Assembly: GCA_002794705.1 (NCBI GenBank) | Contig: PGTK01000001.1 | Coordinates: 1 to 64,000 of the forward strand | DNA length: 64,000 nt | Direction of reading: 5' to 3' | Origin: Candidatus Thermofonsia Clade 1 bacterium | GTDB taxonomy: Bacteria > Chloroflexota > Anaerolineae > Aggregatilineales > UBA2796 | Notes under the pieces: model-generated | Told to the model about the DNA's origin: nothing | Seen by the model: only the letters and a program-made list of their open reading frames with translations | Database searches by the model: none | Part shown: positions 1 through 8,172 of the stretch, piece after piece | How the letters are laid out: each line of letters starts with the position of its first letter | Numbering within the stretch: the stretch's first letter is position 1 | Position numbers and translations under genes: made by a program

Positions 1-696
1 CCCTCGCGCAATTGGCTGTGCGTCTATCTGTTTGAATACTATCAAATCGCTTACGGATGGGCGGGCTGGCGCTGGCTGGCAGAGCCTGTCTTGAAATCGA
101 GTGAGTTGGAAAAGCTCTCGCTGCGGCTGTGGTCGGCGGGCGGCACAGAGCTCGCCACCTTGCGCGGGCATGAGGGCAGGGTAGAGGGCGCGCTGGAGCT
201 GCACGACGGGCGGCTGCTCTCGTGGTCATGGGACAGAACGCTGCGGCTGTGGGCAGCGGGCGGCGCGGCGCTCGCCACCTTGCGCGGGCATGAGTACGGG
301 GTAGAGGGCGTGCTGGAGCTGCGCGACGGGCGGCTGCTCTCGTGGGATAGAAAGACGCTGCGGCTGTGGGCGGTGAACAGAACGCCAATTGATGTCATCC
401 GCACGGATACATCAATGCAAGCGCTACATACATGGTTCGCTCGGCACAACGCGCTTGAAGACGGCTTCAAGCAGCTCATGCGCGCATGGCACGGCAGTAG
501 ATTTGCGCCTGAGATCAATGGGCTGCTGCAGTGGGACGGGAATGTGCTGCGGCTGTACAACGCAGAGACCGATGAAGAGCTGGCGTCCTTCTATGCGGAG
601 AGCGCGATCACTGACGCAACCTTCCTGCAAAACGGCGAAGTGGTCGCGCTGGGCTGCGCGAGTGGGCAGGTCATCTTCCTGCGCGTGCTGGTCTAG
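1..696 (+). CDS. WD40-repeat protein, 5' end outside window
   Basis: The frame is open from the first base, so this is the C-terminal part of a longer protein; the in-frame TTG at 91 need not be a start. The visible 231 codons hold WD40-type blades with recurring LRLW, LATLRGHE and DGRLLSW motifs, then a divergent C-terminal region ending in a last blade (EVVALGCASGQVIFLRVLV). Such beta-propellers act as protein-binding platforms. No catalytic domain is visible in this part. The final quarter lacks clear WD signatures. The upstream part could be a kinase or P-loop ATPase like the one at 43876, but that cannot be seen here. Confidence 0.75.
   Translation, partial: PSRNWLCVYLFEYYQIAYGWAGWRWLAEPVLKSSELEKLSLRLWSAGGTELATLRGHEGRVEGALELHDGRLLSWSWDRTLRLWAAGGAALATLRGHEYGVEGVLELRDGRLLSWDRKTLRLWAVNRTPIDVIRTDTSMQALHTWFARHNALEDGFKQLMRAWHGSRFAPEINGLLQWDGNVLRLYNAETDEELASFYAESAITDATFLQNGEVVALGCASGQVIFLRVLV
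121..357 (+). repeat. Tandem WD40-coding repeat, two near-identical units
   Basis: Units 121-240 (120 bp) and 241-357 (117 bp) are almost identical at the DNA level, including synonymous positions, and a third copy begins at 358 (ctgcggctgtgg). The second unit is 3 bp shorter, so the frame is kept. Near identity implies recent duplication or gene conversion of a single propeller blade. Confidence 0.85.
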
Positions 697-867
697 GCGC
701 AGAGCGAAAGAAGCGCTGCACGGCAATACAGAATGCGATAGAGGGCGGCAATCGAAGGTGCCCCTAAAAGGCATGACAAGGCGCTTTTTGAAGGGCAAAA
801 TCAGCAAATTGACTTTTCGTCAATCGCTGACTGGGCAGAGGTGAGTAAGGTTTAAGCTGATGGGGAG

Positions 868-940
868 TGACTCCGGGAGGACTCGAACCTCCAACCAATT
901 GATTAAGAGTCAACTGCTCTGCCAATTGAGCTACGGAGCC
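868..940 (-). tRNA. tRNA-Lys (anticodon CTT)
   Basis: On the minus strand the acceptor arm GGCTCCG pairs with CGGAGTC (one G-T pair). The anticodon stem GTTGA/TCAAT encloses the loop CTCTTAA, which gives anticodon CTT. The T arm contains GGTTCGAGTCC. It is 73 nt long, has no long variable arm, and CCA is not encoded. Confidence 0.95.
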
Positions 941-993
941 AAATCTGCCAATTAGTATAGCCCGACTTCGCCGCCTGTCAAGGCTGAGTTGGC

Positions 994-2475
994 TCAGGCG
1001 CGCTTGCCCAAGTCCGCAAGCAGCAGGCGCGCCGCCACGCCGCCGCTGAGCGTCACCATCGGCACGCCGCCGCCCGGATGCGCCGTGCCGCCCGCAAAAT
1101 ACAAGCCGCGAATGCCCCGTGCGCGGTTGTGCGGGCGCAAAAACGCCGCAAATGGCGTGTTGGATGACATGCCATAGAGCGCGCCGCGCCGTGCGCCTGT
1201 CAGCCTTGCGATATCGAGAGGGGTGAGCTGATGTTCGGCGCGAATTTGCGGAGTCACGCCGAATTTGGCGAGCGTCTCTAGCACGCGGTCGCGGTAGCGG
1301 GGCGCATTTTTTGCCCAATCGTAGCGTTCGCTCAGGGCGGGCGCGTTGATCAGCACGAACCAATTCTCCATGCCCTCAGGTGCATCCTGCGGATCGCTCT
1401 TCGAGGTGATCGCCACGTACACGGTCGGATCGTCAGGCGGCACGCCGCGCTCGAAGATGTCCTCAAACTCAGCGCGGTAATCCTGCGTGAAAAAGATGTT
1501 GTGATGAGCAAGGCGTTCGTGAGTCCCTTGCACGCCCAGCAACAGCACGTAGCCTGAGCAAGATGGCTCAGCGCGCAACAAACGCTGTGCATATGCCGCG
1601 TCGGTCGCCTCAGCGGGCAGGAGTTTCTCATAGACCGTTGCCACGTCTACATTGGCGATCACAGCTTTCGCCGCAATTCGCTCGCTGCCTGTCTGCACGC
1701 CACACACACGCTGACTTTCCACCAAGATGCGCTCCACAGGGCAGCCTGTGTGTATCTCGACGCCCAGCTCAGCGGCAAGGCGCGCCATAGCGCGTGCAAT
1801 GGCGTAAATGCCGCCACGCGGATAGTACACGCCGCCGTTCAGCTCCACATGCGCGATCACGTTCAGCGTGGCAGGCGCACAGTACGGACTCGCGCCGACA
1901 TACGTGGCGAATCTGCCCAGCAGCTGCTGCAAGTGCGGCGAACGGACAAAACTGCGAATGGCGGCGTCCATTGAGCGCATAGCATCTACGCGCAGGGCGT
2001 CGCGCAGGGGCACTTTGAACAAGCTGGCGGGCGTCGGCGGCGTATCGTAGATGAAGACCTTGCCCGTAATGCGATGCAAGCGTGCTGCATAGGCTAGGTA
2101 CGCTAGATAGCCTTCCACGTCACGCGGCTCGATCCGCTCAATTTGGGCGATCATGCGCGGCAAGTTGCTGGTGGCGTCTAGCACGGTGCCATCGCGGTAG
2201 AAGTAGCGCGTGAGCGGCTCAGCGGGCTGCAGGGTCAGGTAGTCAGAGGTGCGCCTGCCTGCTGATGCGAATAAGTCGTCAAAAACGTGCGGCATGGTGA
2301 TGACCGACGGACCGGTATCCCAGCGGAAGCCCTCAGCGCGCCACTCGCCCATCTTGCCGCCGACTTTATCGTTCTGCTCAAAGATGATGACGCGCTCGCC
2401 TGCTGCGGCAAGGCGTATGGCTGCGCTCAAGCCGCCGATGCCGCCGCCAATGATCACGATTGGCTGTTCTGCCAT
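994..2475 (-). CDS. CrtI-family carotenoid desaturase/oxidase (second copy)
   Basis: FAD-dependent amine-oxidase-fold enzyme of the phytoene desaturase family, 493 residues. An N-terminal dinucleotide-binding motif IIGGGIGGLSAAIRLAAAG (about residues 8-26) is followed by an acidic residue in IIFEQ. The C-terminal family signature GLYFAGGTAHPGGGVP lies at about 458-473. It is the last gene of the carotenoid operon, 13 bp after the glycosyltransferase, and is clearly different from the first CrtI at 8173-9693. In a cluster with a CruF-type hydratase and a glycosyltransferase, a 3',4'-desaturase (CrtD-like) or ketolase (CrtO-like) role is plausible. Sequence inspection cannot decide between these, so no symbol is given. 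It stops 54 bp before the tRNA-Lys gene on the same strand. Confidence 0.85.
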   Translation of the reverse strand: MAEQPIVIIGGGIGGLSAAIRLAAAGERVIIFEQNDKVGGKMGEWRAEGFRWDTGPSVITMPHVFDDLFASAGRRTSDYLTLQPAEPLTRYFYRDGTVLDATSNLPRMIAQIERIEPRDVEGYLAYLAYAARLHRITGKVFIYDTPPTPASLFKVPLRDALRVDAMRSMDAAIRSFVRSPHLQQLLGRFATYVGASPYCAPATLNVIAHVELNGGVYYPRGGIYAIARAMARLAAELGVEIHTGCPVERILVESQRVCGVQTGSERIAAKAVIANVDVATVYEKLLPAEATDAAYAQRLLRAEPSCSGYVLLLGVQGTHERLAHHNIFFTQDYRAEFEDIFERGVPPDDPTVYVAITSKSDPQDAPEGMENWFVLINAPALSERYDWAKNAPRYRDRVLETLAKFGVTPQIRAEHQLTPLDIARLTGARRGALYGMSSNTPFAAFLRPHNRARGIRGLYFAGGTAHPGGGVPMVTLSGGVAARLLLADLGKRA

Positions 2476-2488
2476 GTGAGACTTCCTG

Positions 2489-3610
2489 TCAGACCTCTTT
2501 TGTGCGCAAGGTGCGCCCTTTCCATTGCACGCCGCCGTAGCGCAGCCGCCAATAGAGCGCTTGCCCTGCGATTCGCGTCATCAAAATGACTGAGAGCGGC
2601 ATCAGGAAAGCATCTAGGAGGCGTTGACGGGTCGCAGCGGCGGTCAACATGCGCAGCGCGATCACGCCTGCGCACAGCCAGAGCGGCAAGGGCGCGAATC
2701 CGCTCAAGGGCAACCAAATGAACGGCGCGACGTAAGCCAACCAGTGCAAGATGGTTGATAGAAGCAGGAATGGCACGCTGTTGCCGTGTCCCGCGAGGAT
2801 GTTTTTGGCGAAGCCGTCGCGCACGGCTGACCAGCCCTGATACATACGGCAACTGATCAGCCCGTTGCCGTCAAACATGCGCAAACGTAGACCCATTGCC
2901 TTGATTCGGCGCGCTAGGGTCACGTCTTCCACCACTTTGTTGCGCACGGCTGCATGTCCGCCGACCTTTCGGTATGCCTCGCGTCTGAAGAGCATGACTT
3001 GTCCGTTTGCCGCTGCGAAAATCATCCACGGCGAGTAATGCACCATGATGATCGGCAAGTAGGCTAAGATAGCGAAGGTCATCAGCGGCACGATCAGGCG
3101 CTCTGCCCACGTCTGCGTGATTTGAGTTGCCCAGACTGTGAGCAGATCGGCACGTGTGCGCGCCATGTGGGCTACAAGCGCGCTCAGCGCCTCTGGCTGC
3201 CAGCGCACATCTGCGTCTGTGAAGAGCAGCCACTGCCCACGCGCCGCCTCGCTCAGCTGATGACACGCCCAATTCTTGCCGCCCCAGCCTTCGGGCAGCG
3301 GCGCGCCGCTAAAGACGCGCAGACGCGAGTCGCCCTGTGCTGCTGTGCATACAGCTGCGCTCGTGCCATCAGTGGAGTTATCATCTAGCACGATCAGCTC
3401 AAAATGCGGGTAGCTTTGCGCTAACAGACTTCGCACGGTCTCGCCGATGACCGCTGCTTCGTTCCGCGCCGGGATCAAAATTGAGACGAATGGCGACTCT
3501 TTCGGACTCAAGCGTCGCAGACGCGGAAAGAGCAAGACGTTGCTGATCGCCGTAATGCCAAAGATGAACAGCGCGCCGCCGCTGATCAGCGTGATGAGCG
3601 TCTCAAGCAT
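2489..3610 (-). CDS. Family 2 glycosyltransferase, carotenoid-type (CruG/CrtQ-like)
   Basis: 373-residue GT2 enzyme with an N-terminal membrane anchor (about 5-30), the GT-A start VSILIPARNEAAVIGETV (about 43-60), LIVLDDNSTDGT with the nucleotide-binding aspartates, FTDADV (DxD-type metal site, about 131-136) and VVEDVTLARR (ED acid motif). Several C-terminal hydrophobic segments follow. This layout matches carotenoid glycosyltransferases such as CruG and CrtQ and also hopanoid-associated HpnB. The setting between cruF/plsY-like genes and a CrtI homologue argues for sugar transfer to a hydroxylated carotenoid. Its start overlaps the upstream plsY-like gene by 8 bp, so the two are probably translationally coupled. 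Confidence 0.85.
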   Translation of the reverse strand: MLETLITLISGGALFIFGITAISNVLLFPRLRRLSPKESPFVSILIPARNEAAVIGETVRSLLAQSYPHFELIVLDDNSTDGTSAAVCTAAQGDSRLRVFSGAPLPEGWGGKNWACHQLSEAARGQWLLFTDADVRWQPEALSALVAHMARTRADLLTVWATQITQTWAERLIVPLMTFAILAYLPIIMVHYSPWMIFAAANGQVMLFRREAYRKVGGHAAVRNKVVEDVTLARRIKAMGLRLRMFDGNGLISCRMYQGWSAVRDGFAKNILAGHGNSVPFLLLSTILHWLAYVAPFIWLPLSGFAPLPLWLCAGVIALRMLTAAATRQRLLDAFLMPLSVILMTRIAGQALYWRLRYGGVQWKGRTLRTKEV

Positions 3611-4199
3611 TGTGCCGTTCTAGCAATCTCAAGCGCAAGGGTAGCGCAAGATCGGCGCGCTGCTTGTACAAGCTGATCAGCAAGCAGCCGATCATGACTG
3701 CAATCAGGCCTTGTTCTGCGCCTGATAGCACCAAATACAGCAAGCCGCTGGTGATCGTCAAAATAACTGCCCAGCCACTGACCGTGACCGCGTAAAACCA
3801 AAAGACCAGCATGATCATCAGCACCACAGGCATGTAGATCAGCGTCAAGCCGATCCAAATGCCGCCCATAGTGGCAACCGCCTTGCCGCCTTTGAAGCCC
3901 AAAAACGGCGAAAAGGCATGACCCAACACAGGGGCTAGTGCCACAGGCACGATCTCCATGCCACGAATGCCGAGCGTCCAGTGTGCCAAGCCGACCGGCG
4001 CCGCGCCTTTTGAGATGTCCAGCAGCAGCGCTGTCACAAACCACAGCTTGCCGCCGGCGCGCAGCACGTTGGTCGCGCCCGGATTATGGTCGCCGTAGGC
4101 GCGGATATCCTTGCGCAGTGCCAACTTGCCGATCCAGACTGAAAAGGGCAGTGCGCCTAGCAGAAAGCCTATGGCTGTCCACAGAAGCCAGCTGTTCAT
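3603..4199 (-). CDS. PlsY-family acyltransferase with altered motif 1
   Basis: 198-residue multi-pass membrane protein of the PlsY (acyl-phosphate:glycerol-3-phosphate acyltransferase) family. Motif 2 reads LGHAFSPFLGFKGGKAVAT (about 92-110), with the glycine-rich phosphate-binding loop. Motif 1 reads YGDHNPGATNVLRAGGK (about 35-51). The usual form is GSGNxGATNxxR, so the family's conserved serine is replaced by Asp and the next Gly by His. The gene lies inside the carotenoid operon, overlapping the CruF-like gene by 4 bp and the glycosyltransferase by 8 bp. It could be the ordinary phospholipid enzyme placed here by chance, or it could acylate the carotenoid glycoside. The latter is inference from position only. 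Confidence 0.85.
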   Translation of the reverse strand: MNSWLLWTAIGFLLGALPFSVWIGKLALRKDIRAYGDHNPGATNVLRAGGKLWFVTALLLDISKGAAPVGLAHWTLGIRGMEIVPVALAPVLGHAFSPFLGFKGGKAVATMGGIWIGLTLIYMPVVLMIMLVFWFYAVTVSGWAVILTITSGLLYLVLSGAEQGLIAVMIGCLLISLYKQRADLALPLRLRLLERHNA

Positions 4200-4996
4200 G
4201 CTTTACGCTCCCGACCGAGCCAAAGCGCCGCCAACAAAAAGCTGCCCATTGCCGCTGAGCCGACGATCCCTGCGCCCGCCAAGCCCCAGAAGAGCGTCAC
4301 GCCGCCCGTCATGAAGAACCACGTCGCGCCGTAGAGAAATAGGAACGGACGGCGCGGCAAATCGCTGCGCGGCGCGGTTAGCGCCGTCATCAGCGCTGAA
4401 GAGAATAGCCAGCCGCCGTAATTGCTCAGCGGAATGCCGAAGTATGCGCCCGCTTCCTGCCAACGCCAAAAGTCCCATGAGACCAGCAGCGGATCGAGGA
4501 ACAAATCCCACGCAGTGAAGGCGAGCGCGCTCACTGCAATGAAGGCGAGTCGCCGTAAGAGTGGCTTCTCGGCGAGCGGCTGCGTGATGCTGAAGGCGAC
4601 TGCCCACGCAGGCGGCAACATCATCAGCCATGCAAGTGGGATGAGCAGCGGCACGCCGCCGAACTGCGGCTGCAGGCGCTCTGTGTAGCTGTAAAAGCCG
4701 AAGGGAAAGCCTGTTTGATGCCCGATCCACTCGACTGCCCAGCCGATCACTACGACGATCAGCGCCGTAAGCGCGATCCGCAATGCTGACCAGCGCTGCG
4801 CCAAAAAAGTCACACCGACTGCCACTTGAAAGATCACACCGATGCTCAGTGCCACAGGCGTTGCTTCATCGCCAAGCGTCCAGCGCGAGACGGGCAGGCT
4901 GATCATCGCTAACAGCCAACCGATCAGCAAGCCGAAGGGCAGGCGGTCAGCGCGCTCTAGTCGCAAGTTGCGCAACCGTGCTGTGAGAACGCTCAT
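4196..4996 (-). CDS. cruF: Carotenoid 1',2'-hydratase (CruF-like, DUF422 family)
   Basis: 266-residue membrane protein with about seven hydrophobic segments. The DUF422 signature is clear: EWIGHQTGFPFGFYSYT (about 89-105), then GVPLLIPLAWLMMLPPAW (about 113-130) and AWDLFLDPLL (about 163-172). CruF hydrates the psi end of lycopene or gamma-carotene to give a 1'-hydroxy end, the attachment point for a sugar in glycosylated carotenoids. The next gene but one encodes the matching glycosyltransferase. The ATG overlaps the stop of the upstream hydrolase by 4 bp. Some DUF422 proteins act in bacterioruberin synthesis instead, so the exact substrate is not fixed. Confidence 0.85.
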   Translation of the reverse strand: MSVLTARLRNLRLERADRLPFGLLIGWLLAMISLPVSRWTLGDEATPVALSIGVIFQVAVGVTFLAQRWSALRIALTALIVVVIGWAVEWIGHQTGFPFGFYSYTERLQPQFGGVPLLIPLAWLMMLPPAWAVAFSITQPLAEKPLLRRLAFIAVSALAFTAWDLFLDPLLVSWDFWRWQEAGAYFGIPLSNYGGWLFSSALMTALTAPRSDLPRRPFLFLYGATWFFMTGGVTLFWGLAGAGIVGSAAMGSFLLAALWLGRERKA

Positions 4997-5814
4997 GTCA
5001 ATTGCTCCACAAATTCGCGCAAGGCGTGGGTCACTTGTGACCAGTACGGCGCGTGAGGATTGATGATGTCGTGTTCAGCAGGCACTTCCATGTAGCGCAC
5101 AGCGCCGCCATAGCGCGAGACGATCTGGCGCGTCAAGTGTGGCTTGACGAGCGTATCATGCGTGCCTTGCAGGATGAAGGCGGGCATTTTCAGCTGCGGC
5201 GCGAGATTGAAGGCGCGCTGACCCACCTGTCTGATCTGTTCAAAGACGCTGATGGGCAGGCGCAAATCGCGGATTGCCTGCTGGACGTGCGGATCGTCAA
5301 GGTCAGCGTCGGGCATGAAGTTGCGAATGCCTTCGCGCACCTCAGGCTTGGAAAAATCGAGGCGCAGCAGGCGAAATGGGCGCACCTCTGGGAAGAACGT
5401 CCGAAAGACGGGCATCATGCCCCAGAGGATGTTCTCGATCTTGCTGAAAGGCGCAGTCAGGATCAGCGCGTCGGGCTGCAGCTCAGCCGCGACGATCATA
5501 GCAAGCGCGCCGCCCATTGAATGTCCCACTAGCACAACAGGCGCGTGATCTTGGCGCAGCGCCTGCAATGCCTCGCGCACAGCCGCTGACCATTCGTAGT
5601 GCGTCCGCTTAGGCAAAGTTTCGATTTGGGCGCCAAAGCCGGGCAGCAGAATGCCTTGCACTGTCCAGCCAAGCGCATTCAGGCAATCGGCAAGCGGACG
5701 CACGTCAGCAGGCGTGCCGGGAAAGCCATGCACCATCAGCGCTGCCGCTTTGCCGCCTTGCATCAGAAAGGGCGCGTGTTCGGCGCCTTGAAAGGCAGTG
5801 ATCGGTGGCAGCAC
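4993..5814 (-). CDS. Alpha/beta hydrolase (carboxylesterase, Est30-like)
   Basis: 273 residues, soluble, no signal peptide. The oxyanion strand reads LMVHGFPGTPAD (about 27-38). The nucleophile elbow is GHSMGG (about 97-102). The catalytic acid is probably in LQGTHDTLVKP (about 216-226) and the base is the His of PAEHDIINPH (about 246-255). This matches the thermostable monoacylglycerol lipase/Est30 class. It sits within the carotenoid operon with 4 bp overlap to the CruF-like gene. A role in acyl-ester metabolism of the pigment or of lipids is possible, but the family is too broad to assign a substrate. Confidence 0.8.
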   Translation of the reverse strand: MLPPITAFQGAEHAPFLMQGGKAAALMVHGFPGTPADVRPLADCLNALGWTVQGILLPGFGAQIETLPKRTHYEWSAAVREALQALRQDHAPVVLVGHSMGGALAMIVAAELQPDALILTAPFSKIENILWGMMPVFRTFFPEVRPFRLLRLDFSKPEVREGIRNFMPDADLDDPHVQQAIRDLRLPISVFEQIRQVGQRAFNLAPQLKMPAFILQGTHDTLVKPHLTRQIVSRYGGAVRYMEVPAEHDIINPHAPYWSQVTHALREFVEQLT

Positions 5815-5820
5815 AGCACC

Positions 5821-6333
5821 TCAGTCCCTTTTTTCGTAGCGCGGCACGAGCAGGGCGTTGATCACGTCCCAGATGAAGAGCAAGCCGCCTTGAATCACAA
5901 TCCCAATGCCCATGCCGCGCTGATATTCAGCGTTTGCGCCGCCCGTTTGTGCGGCACGCCGTGCCCAGCTCCAGCCGCCCAGCATGTAGAGGATATCTAA
6001 GCCTGCATTCAGCCACAAAATGGCGCGGATGTTGCGCGCCTCACGAGCCATGCGCTCTGGCATGTGCGAGTCGGGCTTGGCAGCGCGCCGTTCGTTGCCT
6101 CTTTGACCGAAAAAGCCAATGGCGAAGTTCACAACGCTCCAGCCTATTGCCTGCGAGCCGACTCCGCGCCAAAATGAGGTGAACGCCTGCAGGATCACGC
6201 CTGTGCCAAAGTTGATGATGTTCCATAGGATCAGCCGCCGTGAGAGTTTCTCGTAGAAGTGCCAGATGCTCGGCTGAGCTGGCACGAGTTCGCGGCGCTG
6301 TTGTTCGGTCAGCTGCATGTAGTTATCCAGCAT
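5821..6333 (-). CDS. Uncharacterised membrane protein in carotenoid operon
   Basis: 170 residues. A polar N-terminus (residues 1-30) is followed by hydrophobic segments at about 33-55, 60-75, 102-122 and 140-162. A charged loop between the second and third segments holds NERRAAKPDSHMPERMARE. No catalytic motif was recognised. It is separated by 2 bp from the cyclase gene upstream and 6 bp from the hydrolase downstream, so it is an integral part of the operon. A structural or chaperone-like role with the membrane carotenoid enzymes is one possibility; no function is claimed. Confidence 0.7.
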   Translation of the reverse strand: MLDNYMQLTEQQRRELVPAQPSIWHFYEKLSRRLILWNIINFGTGVILQAFTSFWRGVGSQAIGWSVVNFAIGFFGQRGNERRAAKPDSHMPERMAREARNIRAILWLNAGLDILYMLGGWSWARRAAQTGGANAEYQRGMGIGIVIQGGLLFIWDVINALLVPRYEKRD

Positions 6334-6335
6334 GA

Positions 6336-7160
6336 CTACTCGCTCCCGATCTCAACGGTCTGTTTGCGATTGAACAGGTTGCGCAGCGCCGCAACATAGC
6401 GCGCTGCCCGCGCCTTGCTCTCGACTGACATGACCAAAGTCATGCCGAAGGTGATCAGCACGTTTACGATGAAGAAGAACAGGAACTCTTCAAGCGGCAA
6501 ACGTCCCAGGAGCAGGATGTTTACAGTCTGCTCAGGATTGATCGTCCAAGTGCCGCTTGTGATGGCGAGTTTATCTGCTGCGGAGAGGTAAAGCGTCATG
6601 GGTAGAATGGTCAGCCACACCACGCGCCGATTCTGCCACAGGATGTCGGCACCGAAGGCAGTCTGCAGCATGATCGGCGGCAATGCCCAGACGAACAGCA
6701 GTGCCATGTACGTACCGGGGCGCCAGCCGAACACCAGAATCGCTACGAAGATGAGCCAGACGGCGAACACTGCCAAAGTGCTGAGCTGGCGCAACCGTAC
6801 GCCGTTACGCGGCATGGGCGCTTGCTGTGGCGTATGCCGTATGACCATCAGCAGCCAGCTGCCCGTGAGCAGGGTCATCAGCACAAAGAAAGTGTACTCT
6901 TCAATCGGCACATACCAGATCACCAGTCCAGTGACCAAATTTGGATCGTACCACCAGACTCGCGTCGCTACGAGGTAGTTATCCCAAGGCGTGGTGTAGA
7001 GGACGGCGACGATCACGTGCGCCAGCATGATCCAATGCGCGTGCCAGCTGCGAAAGTGCGCAGGCACGCCAATGCCGCGCCGCGTATCCCAAACGGCGAC
7101 TGCCCAAAGCAGCAGAATGGGCAATACCACAAAGATCGCAAGGAAGCCGAAGTAGGTCAT
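6336..7160 (-). CDS. Lycopene cyclase, fused CrtYc-CrtYd type
   Basis: 274-residue membrane protein built from two homologous halves, each three or so helices. The first half carries TPWDNYLVATRVWWYDP (about 57-73) and VPIEEYTFF (about 84-92). The second half carries GTWTINPEQTVN and LPLEEFLFFF (about 227-236). The paired PxEE motifs are the hallmark of the non-FAD, heterodimer-type lycopene cyclases, here joined in one chain as in archaea, fungi and some bacteria. It makes beta rings from psi ends. With the CruF-like hydratase in the same operon, a one-sided (monocyclic, gamma-carotene-like) product is a reasonable inference. It lies 28 bp downstream of crtB. Confidence 0.9.
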   Translation of the reverse strand: MTYFGFLAIFVVLPILLLWAVAVWDTRRGIGVPAHFRSWHAHWIMLAHVIVAVLYTTPWDNYLVATRVWWYDPNLVTGLVIWYVPIEEYTFFVLMTLLTGSWLLMVIRHTPQQAPMPRNGVRLRQLSTLAVFAVWLIFVAILVFGWRPGTYMALLFVWALPPIMLQTAFGADILWQNRRVVWLTILPMTLYLSAADKLAITSGTWTINPEQTVNILLLGRLPLEEFLFFFIVNVLITFGMTLVMSVESKARAARYVAALRNLFNRKQTVEIGSE

Positions 7161-7188
7161 CGTAAAAAGATAGCCTTAGAGCCTAAGA

Positions 7189-8151
7189 TCACTTGTTGAA
7201 ACGGGCGCGGCGCGCTTTGCGCCAAATGATCGGCAAGCGGCGCAGTTTGCCCAGCGTGCTGACCCGTGCGCGCCTGCGAAAAACATCGTAATCATGTGCC
7301 TCAATGTCGTTGAGAATGGCGCGGTAGAGTTCAGCGGCGGCAGCAATGGCAAAACGCCCGTCGCTATTGAGCAGCGCAATGCCTGCCCACGATTCGGCAT
7401 ACAACTGACGGTTGCGCTCAATCTGATAGCGCATGAAGGCGCGCCAATTCTCCGTGATCCGCCCTTCAGCGATGTCTTGTTCGGTCACGCCGAAGGCGCG
7501 CAGCTCATCTTGAGGCAAGTACAGCCGTCCGTTGCGCCAATCCTCGCCCACATCGCGCAGGACGTTGGTCACTTGCAATGCCACGCCCAGTTTCACAGCG
7601 TAGGGAATCGCCTCATCGCTGGAGAAACCGATGATATGCATCGCCATCAAGCCGACGGTTGAGGCGACGCCATAAGCGTACTCCGCGAGGTCAGCGAAGG
7701 TCTCGTAGCGGCGCGGCTGTAGGTCAGCCGCACAGCCCTTGATCAGCTGGAGCGCGTAGCCTTTGGGAATGTGGTAGCGCGCTTGCGTATCTGCCCACGC
7801 CACTGCCACTGGCTCACTGGCGGGCGGATGCGCCATGCTGATGGTCTGTTGCCATGCCTCAAGGTGCGCGGCGCGCTCTGGGCTTTGGCTGTCATCCACA
7901 ATGTTATCGGTCACGCGGCAGAAGGCGTAGAGCGCACGCACAGCACAGCGCTTGGGATAGGGCAAAAGTGCCGATGCCATGTAGAAAGTGCGGCTATACA
8001 GGCGCGTTAAAGACTCACAGTAAGCGTAGGATGCCGCAAGCAGGCTTTCATTATGCTGCGTAGCACTATGAGCGGTATGGCTCTCAAGCGCCTCAAGCGC
8101 ATGCACCAGCAAGCGATATTCCCAATTATTGGTCGGTAGTTCTACCTGCAT
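7189..8151 (-). CDS. crtB: Phytoene synthase
   Basis: 320 residues, squalene/phytoene synthase family, catalysing head-to-head condensation of two GGPP to phytoene. The first Asp-rich motif lies in CRVTDNIVDD (about 76-85). The second is NVLRDVGEDWRNGRLYLP (about 195-212), the diagnostic DxxxD region with the following RxYLP. It is usual family length. An extended N-terminus of about 35 residues precedes the conserved YCESLTRLYSRTFYMAS stretch. It is the second gene of the operon, 21 bp after crtI. Confidence 0.95.
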   Translation of the reverse strand: MQVELPTNNWEYRLLVHALEALESHTAHSATQHNESLLAASYAYCESLTRLYSRTFYMASALLPYPKRCAVRALYAFCRVTDNIVDDSQSPERAAHLEAWQQTISMAHPPASEPVAVAWADTQARYHIPKGYALQLIKGCAADLQPRRYETFADLAEYAYGVASTVGLMAMHIIGFSSDEAIPYAVKLGVALQVTNVLRDVGEDWRNGRLYLPQDELRAFGVTEQDIAEGRITENWRAFMRYQIERNRQLYAESWAGIALLNSDGRFAIAAAAELYRAILNDIEAHDYDVFRRRARVSTLGKLRRLPIIWRKARRARFNK

Positions 8152-8172
8152 AGCCTCACCTTTCGTTGCTGA

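Noticed and set aside
121..357. Possible CRISPR or satellite array
   Set aside because: The repeats are directly adjacent, 117-120 bp long and in frame within a WD40 protein, with no spacers.
389..844. Open frames on both strands over the WD40 gene end (389-844 +, 51-560 -, 424-807 -)
   Set aside because: They are out-of-frame shadows of the WD40 repeats, with Ser/Cys/Arg-rich composition and no ribosome binding site.
764..1363. Minus-strand frame of 199 codons across the tRNA-Lys gene
   Set aside because: It runs through the tRNA and overlaps the 3' end of the CrtI-like gene in another frame; the product is low-complexity Arg/Ala-rich.
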